A program made the position numbers and the translations under genes. From Methanocalculus chunghsingensis (lineage in GTDB: Archaea; Halobacteriota; Methanomicrobia; Methanomicrobiales; Methanocorpusculaceae), in the NCBI RefSeq assembly GCF_018132105.1, contig NZ_JWHL01000006.1, positions 20,980 through 84,979 of the forward strand: 64,000 nt of DNA. The letters run 5' to 3'. The notes under the pieces were generated by a model. It made no database searches. It had not been told where the DNA came from and worked only from the letters and a program-made list of their open reading frames with translations. Positions 8,674-16,364 of this stretch are shown in pieces (position 1 is the stretch's first letter; the number at the start of each line of letters is the position of its first letter).

Positions 8674-8712
8674 ATCGGTGAGGGTGGCGTGTACCCTGCC
8701 GATCACTTTTTT
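8674..8712 (+). terminator. Hairpin terminator of fdhAB
   Basis: ATCGG (8674-8678) and AGGGT (8681-8685) pair with ACCCT (8693-8697) and CCGAT (8699-8703), giving ten base pairs with a small internal bulge and a 7-base loop. Six T follow at 8707-8712. The geometry is that of an intrinsic terminator. Confidence 0.7.
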
Positions 8713-9052
8713 CCCTCTTCAAATCATTGACTTCTCTTGGATTCGATTGGAAATCCATTGGTATATTCTTCTATCCATGGTCTCGTTCGTTATTTTCGTC
8801 AATTTCCACGATATTAGGTTTTGACGAATCATTTGATCGGTACAATGCAATATTCTCTTCAAAACCGAATTATTTGAGATTTTACATCCTTTTTCCGAAT
8901 CTTGTTTGGAGACGCTTCATACCAACCGAATAACCAAATACATCAGGTATCCCCTGATCTGGAAGGGTGGATATGAAAAGGTATGTCAAAGGGCGATTGT
9001 TGCCAGATTGTTTCGTGTAACAACCCTATTGACATGACAGGAATGAAGGACT
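8713..9052. other. Intergenic region without a supported gene
   Basis: About 340 bases of AT-rich sequence between the fdhAB terminator and the next operon. I see no convincing gene or RNA. Several TATA-like tracts occur. A short direct block (AGGTATCCCCTGAT near 8945, with AAAAGGTATGTC downstream) has no clear meaning. The next gene has a GAAGGA ribosome site just before its ATG at 9053. Confidence 0.4.
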
Positions 9053-10228
9053 ATGATAAAGAAATTATGTGTACTATTTGTATGTGCTCTCTGTCTCTGC
9101 GGCTTTGCATCTGCCCACCCGCATGACGATGGTGATACTCCGGATGTGAATCTGCCTCCGATTGTACTTGCTGAAGACGGAAGAACGATATCGATCACCC
9201 TTGATGATATGGCCCTCTATTTTGCAGAACTTGATGGCAAAGACAACCCGCATATCGGTTGCTGCATGGTGGTAACCTATCGGGCTTTTGCTGCGGGAAT
9301 ATCCGAAATCTGGGGAGATGGGATCCCGGAGAGATCAGACATTGAGTTTACGTCCGCTCTCGTCTCCAGAGGTAATGTTCGGTCGGCAAAGTATCTCACC
9401 GGCAATTTCAAGGATATGAATCCGGCTCATCGCGGGAAGGCCTGGTTCACCGGAGCTGATGGATCATTGATCTCAGATCCAAAGCAGGATGATCTCCAGC
9501 ACGCATCACGGGAGCGATCTGCTGATTCGTACCGGTTTACCATGACCCGGATCTCGACCGGTGAATCAGTAACGCTCACATTTGCCGATCATGTCTTTCC
9601 GGAAGGATACTTTGAGCTGAGGAAGAAAGTGGAAGTCGAAAAAACAGCGACTCCCGAGGAGATTCTCAGGTATGCCGAAGAGCATGCGCTTGTGGATGGG
9701 CATTTTATTGATAAATCAGATGCCTGGCTCTTCAATGAGATCTCAAGCGTCCACCCGGTTGTTGTGGAGCTTGAGATCATCGACCGGAGTACCGGCAAAG
9801 TTGTTGCCGATTTCCATTATGATCACTGGCATGGAGGGCTCCCGCATATCCATGAAGGCGAGGATATCGAGCTGATGGCACGGTATATCGATGAAAGCGG
9901 ATCAGTTATTCCGCTCTACCATGGAACCCGGAACCCCGGTGCAGCCTATGCGATGTCCGCAAGGATTGCAGACGGGGCTCCGGCAGGATTTGCCCGGGTC
10001 TCGGATCACGGGGATCATGTCCATATCTATGGGGATCATGATGGCGACACCTATGTCGTCTTCCAGCTGATCGACCGTGACACCGGTGCTGTTATCTGGG
10101 AATCAGGCAGAATCGAGGTTGAGGTTGAGGAGGGGCACCTGAACATGAAGATGCTCGCTGCAATCGGTGGAGGATTGGTTCTCCTGATTGGTGCGGGCAT
10201 TGTGATGATGAAGAGAAGGAAGGAGTAA
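9053..10228 (+). CDS. Exported His-rich membrane-anchored protein, possibly FmdE-like metal-binding domain
   Basis: A 391-residue protein with an N-terminal signal peptide (MIKKLCVLFVCALCLCGFASA) and a C-terminal hydrophobic anchor (about residues 365-386) ending in KRRKE, so most of it should lie outside the cell. The exposed part is rich in metal-ligand clusters: HPHDD at the mature N-terminus, HIGCC near residue 64, HYDHWHGGLPHIHEG, and DHGDHVHIYGDHDGD. The segment around HIGCCMVVTYRAF to GKAWF weakly recalls FmdE-type domains, which also pair His/Cys ligands; I hold this loosely. It is the first gene of a compact three-gene cluster with a small multi-pass membrane protein and a Cys-rich lipoprotein. 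I do not recognise a named function; metal binding or a redox role at the cell surface is inference. Confidence 0.75.
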   Translation: MIKKLCVLFVCALCLCGFASAHPHDDGDTPDVNLPPIVLAEDGRTISITLDDMALYFAELDGKDNPHIGCCMVVTYRAFAAGISEIWGDGIPERSDIEFTSALVSRGNVRSAKYLTGNFKDMNPAHRGKAWFTGADGSLISDPKQDDLQHASRERSADSYRFTMTRISTGESVTLTFADHVFPEGYFELRKKVEVEKTATPEEILRYAEEHALVDGHFIDKSDAWLFNEISSVHPVVVELEIIDRSTGKVVADFHYDHWHGGLPHIHEGEDIELMARYIDESGSVIPLYHGTRNPGAAYAMSARIADGAPAGFARVSDHGDHVHIYGDHDGDTYVVFQLIDRDTGAVIWESGRIEVEVEEGHLNMKMLAAIGGGLVLLIGAGIVMMKRRKE

Positions 10229-10264
10229 AGCCCTTCCTTCCGCCTTGAATCTCTCTTGAGTACC

Positions 10265-10537
10265 ATGAAACGGAGATCTCTTCTCTATGTCGTCAATATG
10301 GGGATGCTCATCTCATTCATCCTCTGTGCTCTGACAGGGATAGTAAAATGGCCGGGGCTCATCCCGAAGCTTGGGCTCACATATCAGACCCTGCCGTTTC
10401 CTACGATTACGCTTATCCATGACTGGAGCGGGCTTGTACTCTGTATTCTGGCTGCCATCCATCTTGGTATGCACTGGAACTGGATGATTATCATGACAAA
10501 AAGAATGTTCCTCGAACGGAGGCGATCTGATGAATAG
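10265..10537 (+). CDS. Small membrane protein, DUF4405-like (possible heme b binding)
   Basis: A 90-residue protein with two strong transmembrane helices: residues about 5-26, and about 52-72. It resembles the DUF4405/cytochrome b-like small membrane proteins, in which conserved His residues in the helices bind heme; candidates here are HDWSG and AAIHLGMHWNW. The ATG at 10265 is chosen over a TTG nine bases upstream. The gene starts 36 bases after the His-rich protein gene and its end overlaps the start of the Cys-rich lipoprotein gene by 8 bases, which implies co-translation. A role as membrane electron conduit for the flanking exported proteins is an inference from the family and the neighbourhood. 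Confidence 0.7.
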   Translation: MKRRSLLYVVNMGMLISFILCALTGIVKWPGLIPKLGLTYQTLPFPTITLIHDWSGLVLCILAAIHLGMHWNWMIIMTKRMFLERRRSDE

Positions 10538-10817
10538 TACTATGCTGACCGCAGTCCGGCTGATGCTTCTGGCTGGTCTCTTCTGTGGCGTCTCCGGATG
10601 CGTTGATGAACAACCAGGAGGGGACCGACATCTCATTCCCCCGGAAGAGGGTGACTCGATCCAGCAAAGTGAGATGACCCCTGATGAAGCCGCCGCCGCC
10701 CTTGCCGGTGCCTGCCCGTTTGGGAAGATCTGCTGTGGTGGTCGTGGTGACTGTTCTTTATTTGCCGATCTGAATGGTGATGGGTGTTGTGATCTCGGTC
10801 TCCGTGATGATCCATAG
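10530..10817 (+). CDS. Cys-rich lipoprotein with Fe-S-accessory-like C-terminal motif
   Basis: A 95-residue exported protein with a lipoprotein signal (LAGLFCGVSGC) and a C-terminal cysteine-rich region: ACPFGKICC, RGDCSLFADLNGDGCCDLG. The second part looks like the 'G-x-C-x-L-[FY]-x-D-x-N-G-D-G-x-C-D' motif found at the ends of some membrane 4Fe-4S or NapH/DUF4405-linked proteins, and the DLNGDG segment could also bind calcium. Its ATG lies inside the last codons of the DUF4405-like gene. It ends the cluster. Function unknown; the association with a heme-like membrane protein suggests redox or metal handling outside the membrane. Confidence 0.65.
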   Translation: MNSTMLTAVRLMLLAGLFCGVSGCVDEQPGGDRHLIPPEEGDSIQQSEMTPDEAAAALAGACPFGKICCGGRGDCSLFADLNGDGCCDLGLRDDP

Positions 10818-10848
10818 TCGATACTGTTTGGGAGTATCTCTATCTCCC

Positions 10849-11727
10849 CTACTTCTCCGTCCCTTTGAGAAAAGCGCTCAAAAAAGCTATATACTCCTCT
10901 TCTGCCTCAAGAAAATGCATATGCGATGCGCCGGCAAAGACGTGTACTATCGCCCCCTCGGTCATAGCTGCATAATCCCGAACGGTCAGCGGTAGTGCCT
11001 CATCGAACTCGCCGCAGGTATAGAGGACAGGCAGCCTGAGGTCGGGGAGCACGCCGGTTGTATCTACCTGCCGGAGGGTCCCCCGGACCGTGAACTCGGA
11101 CGGCCCCCACATCGCCATGTAGATCGGGACAGCCAGCCGCTCAAACATCCGGTTCAGGCAGTCAGGCCAGGGCTCCATCCGGCAGACGTGACGGTGGTAG
11201 TAGCTCATCATCGCCTCCTGGTATGCGGGGGAATCATAGGTCTCAGATGCTTCATGCATCTCGATCACCGCCCGATTATCCGGTGGCATCCGGGCAAGCA
11301 GCTGCCGCTGATCTGCTTCCCAGCGGGGTGACGAGATCAGTGGTCCGGCAAGGATCAGTGACGATATCCCGTCCTGGCCAAACCGTTCGAGGTATGCTAA
11401 AGCGAGCATCGCCCCAAATGAATGGCCAAGGAGATGCACCGGCCCCGGAGCAAGTGCCTTCCTGACTGCATGCAGCTCATCGGCGAACCGTTCGAGTGTC
11501 AGAAACGATGTATCAGGCCTGCCAGGAGAACGGTATGATCCAAGCTGGTCATAGAAGATCACCGGCCGGGCATCGGCAAGAGAACCGAACGGCTCGAATG
11601 CATCATAGCTCCCTCCCGGCCCTCCATGGATCAGGATGAGCGGGGTGCCGTTCGTCTCTTTCCCTGCAATACAGTAGCCGACCTCGCCGCCTGGAACGGG
11701 GATTGTCCCCTTTGTCCGGGTGTACAT
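10849..11727 (-). CDS. Alpha/beta hydrolase, proline iminopeptidase family
   Basis: A 292-residue cytoplasmic hydrolase of the prolyl iminopeptidase (peptidase S33) family, which releases N-terminal proline or acts on related small substrates. The oxyanion motif HGGPGG, nucleophile elbow GHSFGAM, acid in CGEFDEAL and the late histidine in GASHMHFLE are all present. The usual DQRGxGxS segment reads DQLGSYRS. The start codon sits about 25 bases from a TATA element at 11747-11756 on this strand, which would make the transcript leaderless. It is convergent with the Cys-rich lipoprotein gene and divergent from the SdpI-like gene. Confidence 0.85.
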   Translation of the reverse strand: MYTRTKGTIPVPGGEVGYCIAGKETNGTPLILIHGGPGGSYDAFEPFGSLADARPVIFYDQLGSYRSPGRPDTSFLTLERFADELHAVRKALAPGPVHLLGHSFGAMLALAYLERFGQDGISSLILAGPLISSPRWEADQRQLLARMPPDNRAVIEMHEASETYDSPAYQEAMMSYYHRHVCRMEPWPDCLNRMFERLAVPIYMAMWGPSEFTVRGTLRQVDTTGVLPDLRLPVLYTCGEFDEALPLTVRDYAAMTEGAIVHVFAGASHMHFLEAEEEYIAFLSAFLKGTEK

Positions 11728-11746
11728 AAGAGTAATTCGGGTTTGT

Positions 11747-11756
11747 GTTATAAATC
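11747..11756. promoter_or_regulatory. Shared TATA region of divergent pip and SdpI-like genes
   Basis: GTTATAAATC reads as a TATA box on both strands. On the minus strand it lies about 25 bases before the ATG of the hydrolase. On the plus strand it predicts a start near 11780 for the SdpI-like gene. Confidence 0.4.
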
Positions 11757-11842
11757 AGTTGAGTGCGATAGATCCCCTGTCCCTTGGATACGCCGGGACA
11801 GTATCTCTTTTGAAGGGAAGCGATCAATATGAATGCATCACA

Positions 11843-12484
11843 ATGGAAACCCATCGGTTCGTGTTATATGCAGTCATAGCACTCTCACTTCTCACTGCAG
11901 CCCTCATCCATCCCGTTGCCCCGGAGATTATCCCGACACACTGGAACCTCTCGGGCGAGCCTGATGCATGGTCTGATACAGCATACGGACTCGCAATCAT
12001 CCCGGCAATTATCATTGCATCCGCTCTCCTCTTCGGAATGTTGATCCGGCACTTCGGCTCCGGGGATATGAGGACGCAGAGAGCAGCCGGGTGGTTCATC
12101 GTCTTACTGCTCGGTCTCCTGTATGCAATCCAGATCAATCAGGCGTTCACCGTACTCGGCCATCCGGTTGATCCTCTTCTCTTCTTCCCGGTCATCTTCG
12201 CTCTCTTCTATCTCGGCATCTCGTTCCTCCTCCCCCGTCTCTCCAGCCAGAATCCTGTCATCGGAATACGAACACCCTGGACGATGAAGAATGCAATCGT
12301 CTGGGAGAGGACGCATCAGGCAGGTGCACGGACCTTCCGGATCGCTGCGGGGCTGACACTCCTTGGTGCCTTCTTCCCTGATTACCTCTTTCTCTTCATC
12401 ATCGGTTCAGCTCTCGGAGCCACGATATGGCTTGTCATCGTCAGCTACCGTGAATATCGACGACTGGAGACGATCCATGGGTGA
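11843..12484 (+). CDS. SdpI/DUF1648 family membrane protein
   Basis: A 213-residue integral membrane protein with six or so transmembrane helices. The first part matches DUF1648 (PTHWNLSGEPDAW after helix one) and the second the SdpI-like domain (IGIRTPWTMKN-x-x-VWxRTHxxG, visible as NPVIGIRTPWTMKNAIVWE). In Bacillus, SdpI protects against the SdpC toxin and signals to a repressor; in archaea the role is not established. The frame extends upstream to 11720, but the family N-terminus and the absence of similarity support ATG 11843. It overlaps the recQ start by 8 bases, so the two genes are probably co-transcribed. Confidence 0.85.
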   Translation: METHRFVLYAVIALSLLTAALIHPVAPEIIPTHWNLSGEPDAWSDTAYGLAIIPAIIIASALLFGMLIRHFGSGDMRTQRAAGWFIVLLLGLLYAIQINQAFTVLGHPVDPLLFFPVIFALFYLGISFLLPRLSSQNPVIGIRTPWTMKNAIVWERTHQAGARTFRIAAGLTLLGAFFPDYLFLFIIGSALGATIWLVIVSYREYRRLETIHG

Positions 12485-13721
12485 TGAGACGACAACCCAG
12501 AAGACCCTCGAAGCTTTCTTTGGTCTCACCTCGTTTCGGCCGAATCAGGAGGCGATCATCTCTGATATCCTGGCTGGCCGCGATGTTCTTGCGATCATGG
12601 CGACCGGTGGCGGCAAATCCCTCTGTTACCAGTTGCCTGCTGTGAAGCTCGGTGGTCTCTCAGTCGTCGTCTCTCCATTGATCGCCCTGATGAAGGATCA
12701 GGTTGACAGCCTCCTGGACCAGGGGATCGAGGCAGCCCTTCTCACCTCCGGCCAGACCTATGACCAGAGGAAGGCGGTTGAGGCGGATATTAAAGATGGA
12801 AAAATCCGGATTCTCTATGTATCTCCCGAACGGATGGCGCTTCCGGCATTTCAACAGCTTCTCAGAGAGGCCGGACCGAGGCTCTTTGCCATCGACGAGG
12901 CGCATTGCATCTCCCACTGGGGTCATCAGTTCCGGAAGGACTACCGCTCCCTCTCGCTGATCCGGGATATCTTCCCGGAGGTTCCGATCATCGCCCTCAC
13001 CGCGACCGCGACAGAGGAGGTCCGGGATGATATTGTGAGAGAACTGAGGCTCCGATCACCATCCCGGTACATCGGGAGCTTTGATCGGGAGAATATCAGG
13101 TATACTGTCAGGGAGGTGCCAACGGAGAAGGAACGGTTCCGCCGTCTCGTCCAGTTCATCTCAAATAACCATCCCGGCTCCGGGATTGTTTACTGCCGCT
13201 CCCGGAAAGCTGTTGAAGAGACCGCGGAAAATCTCAGGGAACGCGGTATTCCTGCCCTCCCCTATCATGCCGGACTCTCTGCAAACGAGCGGACCCGTGT
13301 ACAGAATGCCTTCCTGAGAGGGGAGATCCGGGTCGTCTCTGCAACCATCGCCTTTGGGATGGGGATCGACAAACCCGATGTCAGGTTCGTCGCCCACTAC
13401 CATCCGCCAAAGGATATCGAATCCTTCTATCAGGAGAGCGGGAGGGCAGGCAGAGACGGAAAGCCCTCCGAATCCCTTCTTTTATACTCAAGGAGTGACT
13501 TTAAAATCGCAGAGAAGCTCATCAAACAGGAAAATTCGGAAACTGTGGATCATCCGGCCCGGCTCGCCAAACTCTCCCAGATGGCCGTCTGGTGCTCCGG
13601 AGATACCTGCCGGAGGCGCACGCTCCTCGCTCTGTTTGGTGAAAAATATCCCGCGACTCTCTGCGGATATTGCGACTGCTGTGATGCCCTGAAACGGCAG
13701 AAGAGAGCAGGGAAGCGATAA
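12477..13721 (+). CDS. recQ: RecQ-family DNA helicase, short form
   Basis: A 414-residue 3'-5' DNA helicase. N-terminal motif 0 and Walker A read FRPNQEAI and MATGGGKSLCYQLP; the DEAH box is AIDEAHCISHWGHQFRKDYRSL; motif VI is QESGRAGRDGKPS. After the second RecA domain only a short zinc-binding tail remains (DTCRRRTLLALFGE, CGYCDCCDAL). Winged-helix RQC and HRDC domains of typical RecQ are absent, so this is a core helicase with zinc module. ATG 12477 is chosen because GGAGA precedes it and upstream codons belong to the overlapping SdpI gene. Likely role in recombination or replication repair. Confidence 0.9.
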   Translation: MGDETTTQKTLEAFFGLTSFRPNQEAIISDILAGRDVLAIMATGGGKSLCYQLPAVKLGGLSVVVSPLIALMKDQVDSLLDQGIEAALLTSGQTYDQRKAVEADIKDGKIRILYVSPERMALPAFQQLLREAGPRLFAIDEAHCISHWGHQFRKDYRSLSLIRDIFPEVPIIALTATATEEVRDDIVRELRLRSPSRYIGSFDRENIRYTVREVPTEKERFRRLVQFISNNHPGSGIVYCRSRKAVEETAENLRERGIPALPYHAGLSANERTRVQNAFLRGEIRVVSATIAFGMGIDKPDVRFVAHYHPPKDIESFYQESGRAGRDGKPSESLLLYSRSDFKIAEKLIKQENSETVDHPARLAKLSQMAVWCSGDTCRRRTLLALFGEKYPATLCGYCDCCDALKRQKRAGKR

Positions 13722-13776
13722 TATCATTTTTTAGATCTCTTTGCCGGATTGTAGGATACATTTATCATTTAGATGT

Positions 13777-13786
13777 ACATATATAT
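13777..13786 (+). promoter_or_regulatory. TATA box of trpB2-acoX-like operon
   Basis: ACATATATAT lies 44 bases before the trpB2 start, and GGAGGT at 13815-13820 provides the ribosome binding site with a 9-base spacer to ATG 13830. Confidence 0.5.
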
Positions 13787-13829
13787 TCATCATACCACAA
13801 ATTTGTATTTGAATGGAGGTTTTTGTAAG

Positions 13830-15188
13830 ATGCAGACCAAAATATACCTTGATGAGGAGAGCATTCCCAGAACCTGGTATAATATCCAGGCCGATCTCCC
13901 TACCCCGCTTGATCCGCCGCTCCATCCGGCGACCGGCAGGCCGGTTATCCCTGATGATCTCGCCCCGATCTTTCCAAAGGAACTCATCCTTCAGGAGATG
14001 AGTCAGCAGCGGGATATTCCGGTCCCTGACGAAGTCCGGGAGATCCTCAAACTCTGGAGGCCTGCCCCGCTCTATCGTGCACACCGGCTTGAGAAGTATC
14101 TCAAGACCCCGGCAAAGATCTACTACAAGTACGAAGGAGTCAGTCCGGCAGGGAGCCATAAGCCAAATACCGCCATTCCCCAGGCATACTACAATATGAA
14201 GGAGGGGATTGAGCGGATCGCCACAGAGACCGGGGCCGGACAGTGGGGGTCAGCCCTTGCCTTTGCAACGAATATCTTTGATCTGGAGTGTACCATCTAC
14301 ATGGTCAGATCCAGCTATGCCCATAAACCATACCGAAAATCGATGATGCATGTCTGGGGTGCAGAATGTATCCCGAGCCCGAGCACCAAAACCGCAGCAG
14401 GAAGGGCGGTCCTTGAAAAAGATCCGGAGACGACCGGGAGCCTGGGCATTGCCATCTCTGAAGCGGTTGAGGATGCCGCGATCAATGCAAACACCCATTA
14501 CGCCCTTGGATCGGTCCTAAACCACGTCTGCCTCCATCAGACGGTGATCGGCCTTGAGGCACGGGAGCAGCTTGCGACGGTTGATTCCTACCCGGACGTC
14601 GTCATCGGCAGTGTCGGCGGGGGATCGAACTTCGCAGGGATTGCGTTTCCATTTGCTGGAGATATCCTCACCGGGAAGGCGGAAGGGACGGAGATCATCG
14701 GTGTCGAGCCTGCCGCCTGCCCGACGATGACGAAGGGACTCTATGAGTATGACTATGGCGATGTTGCCGGGCTGACACCAATGCTGAAGATGTACACCCT
14801 CGGCCACGAGTTCGTCCCGCCATCACTTCACTCAGGTGGACTGCGGTACCATGGAGACTCCCCGATCGTCTCCCGCCTCGTCCATGACGGTATCATCACC
14901 CCGGTGTCGTACTTCCAGAATGAGGTCTTCGCCGCCGCAGAGGTCTTTGCCCGGACTGAGGGGATCATCGTCGCACCCGAAGCTGCCCATGCGGTCAAAG
15001 GGGCGATTGATGTCGCCCTAGAATGCAGGAAGACCGGTGAGGAGAAGACGATCCTCTTCTGCAACTCCGGCCATGGCCACTTTGACATGACGGCATATGA
15101 TGCCTACCATGCAGGCGAGATCATCGATTATGAATGTCCGGACGACCTGATCAGGGAATCCCTCTCCCATCTCCCGAAGGTTCGGTGA
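13830..15188 (+). CDS. trpB2: Tryptophan synthase beta-like protein TrpB2
   Basis: A 452-residue PLP enzyme of the TrpB2 type, which joins indole and serine (or O-phosphoserine) to make tryptophan. The PLP lysine lies in [11 protein letters not shown], with [12 protein letters not shown] and the phosphate loop [11 protein letters not shown] further on. The long N-terminal insert and the length above 430 residues are typical of TrpB2 rather than TrpB1 (about 390). The start at 13830 follows GGAGGT; an upstream in-frame ATG at 13773 lies in the TATA region and is unlikely. No trpA neighbours it, which is normal for TrpB2. The stop codon overlaps the next start by one base. Confidence 0.95.
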   Translation: MQTKIYLDEESIPRTWYNIQADLPTPLDPPLHPATGRPVIPDDLAPIFPKELILQEMSQQRDIPVPDEVREILKLWRPAPLYRAHRLEKYLKTPAKIYYKYEGVSPAGSHKPNTAIPQAYYNMKEGIERIATETGAGQWGSALAFATNIFDLECTIYMVRSSYAHKPYRKSMMHVWGAECIPSPSTKTAAGRAVLEKDPETTGSLGIAISEAVEDAAINANTHYALGSVLNHVCLHQTVIGLEAREQLATVDSYPDVVIGSVGGGSNFAGIAFPFAGDILTGKAEGTEIIGVEPAACPTMTKGLYEYDYGDVAGLTPMLKMYTLGHEFVPPSLHSGGLRYHGDSPIVSRLVHDGIITPVSYFQNEVFAAAEVFARTEGIIVAPEAAHAVKGAIDVALECRKTGEEKTILFCNSGHGHFDMTAYDAYHAGEIIDYECPDDLIRESLSHLPKVR

Positions 15189-16318
15189 TGCAGAGGATCG
15201 GGCTTGTCATCAATCCCATTGCCGGCCTTGGGGGGACTGTCGGTCTGAAGGGAACAGACGGCCTCTCTGAAGAGGCATTGAAGCGGGGAGCAGAGCCCCG
15301 CTCCCTCCTTCGTGCGGAAGAGACCCTCTCCCTTCTTCAAAATGAACCGATCGAATTTCTGACCGCATCCGGTTCGATGGGTGAGGATGCCCTCCGCAAT
15401 GCCGGAATCTCCCGGTATACGGTCCTCTATGAATGCAATGCCTCGACGACTGCGGAGGATACTGTGGCGGCATGCAGGAGATACGCAGAGGCGGGAGCAG
15501 CCCTGATCCTCTTTGTCGGTGGTGACGGAACCGCCAGGGACGTCCTTGCCGCGATCGGCACCCGTATTCCTATCCTTGGCATCCCGGCAGGGGTCAAGAT
15601 GTACTCGGCGGTCTTTGCAACAGATCCGCAGGCGGCCGCCCCTCTCATCCGGGATATCGGTTCGCTCCCGCTCCAGGATGCAGAGGTCCTTGATGTCGAT
15701 GAGGTGGCATACCGCTCCGGCCGGCTCAGCACCCGTCTCTATGGCATTGCGAGGATTCCTTACAGGAGCGGCTTTCTCCAGCATGCGAAGGAGACGTACG
15801 CAACTCATGGAGATGAAGAGCGGCAGAGGAGAGAGATAGCCCGCTTTATGGCAGCCGTCCTCTCCTCAGGCCGTCCGTTCATCCTTGGTGCAGGATCGAC
15901 GACAGAGGCGATAGCAGATGAGATGGTGCTCCCAAAGACCCTCCTTGGTATTGATGCGTATGCTGGAGGCACCCGCTTTGCAGGCGATCTTGATGCACGT
16001 TCCCTCCTTGCATTCCTGGAGAGACACCCGGATGCACGCCTTATCATCAGCCCGATCGGATCCCAGGGATTCATCATCGGCCGTGGGACACAGGTGATCA
16101 CCCCGGCTGCAATCTCCCGGATAGGTGTGGAGAATATTATCGTCGTGGCAACACCGGAAAAACTCAGAGGAACGCCTCTTCTCCATATTGATACCGGTGA
16201 TCGTCTCTGTGATGCAGCATTTCCTGAAACGATCCGCGTCATCTGCGGATATGGCATCGCAGAACGAAGACGACTCGCCAGTTCCTGCTCTTCTCCTCCC
16301 GGTGATCGGTCAATTTAA
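15188..16318 (+). CDS. ATP-NAD/AcoX-type kinase family protein
   Basis: A 376-residue cytoplasmic protein of the ATP-NAD/AcoX kinase fold. The N-terminal NPIAGLGG and the diacylglycerol/NAD kinase motif GGDGTARDV are clear, with GIPAGVKMYS and SPIGSQGFIIGRG later. Such archaeal proteins are annotated as AcoX-like; the true substrate is not known and may be a nicotinamide, lipid or sugar nucleotide. It begins on the A of the trpB2 stop (ATG 15188), which implies translational coupling. That coupling is the best lead for a function but does not by itself tie it to tryptophan. Confidence 0.85.
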   Translation: MQRIGLVINPIAGLGGTVGLKGTDGLSEEALKRGAEPRSLLRAEETLSLLQNEPIEFLTASGSMGEDALRNAGISRYTVLYECNASTTAEDTVAACRRYAEAGAALILFVGGDGTARDVLAAIGTRIPILGIPAGVKMYSAVFATDPQAAAPLIRDIGSLPLQDAEVLDVDEVAYRSGRLSTRLYGIARIPYRSGFLQHAKETYATHGDEERQRREIARFMAAVLSSGRPFILGAGSTTEAIADEMVLPKTLLGIDAYAGGTRFAGDLDARSLLAFLERHPDARLIISPIGSQGFIIGRGTQVITPAAISRIGVENIIVVATPEKLRGTPLLHIDTGDRLCDAAFPETIRVICGYGIAERRRLASSCSSPPGDRSI

Positions 16319-16331
16319 ATGACTATTGTAC

Positions 16332-16341
16332 AAATATATAC
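16332..16341 (+). promoter_or_regulatory. TATA box of acyl-CoA synthetase-ECF operon
   Basis: AAATATATAC lies about 25-28 bases before ATG 16365, so transcription would begin at or next to the start codon (leaderless mRNA). Confidence 0.5.
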
Positions 16342-16364
16342 ATCAGAGAACAGATATTCTTTCC

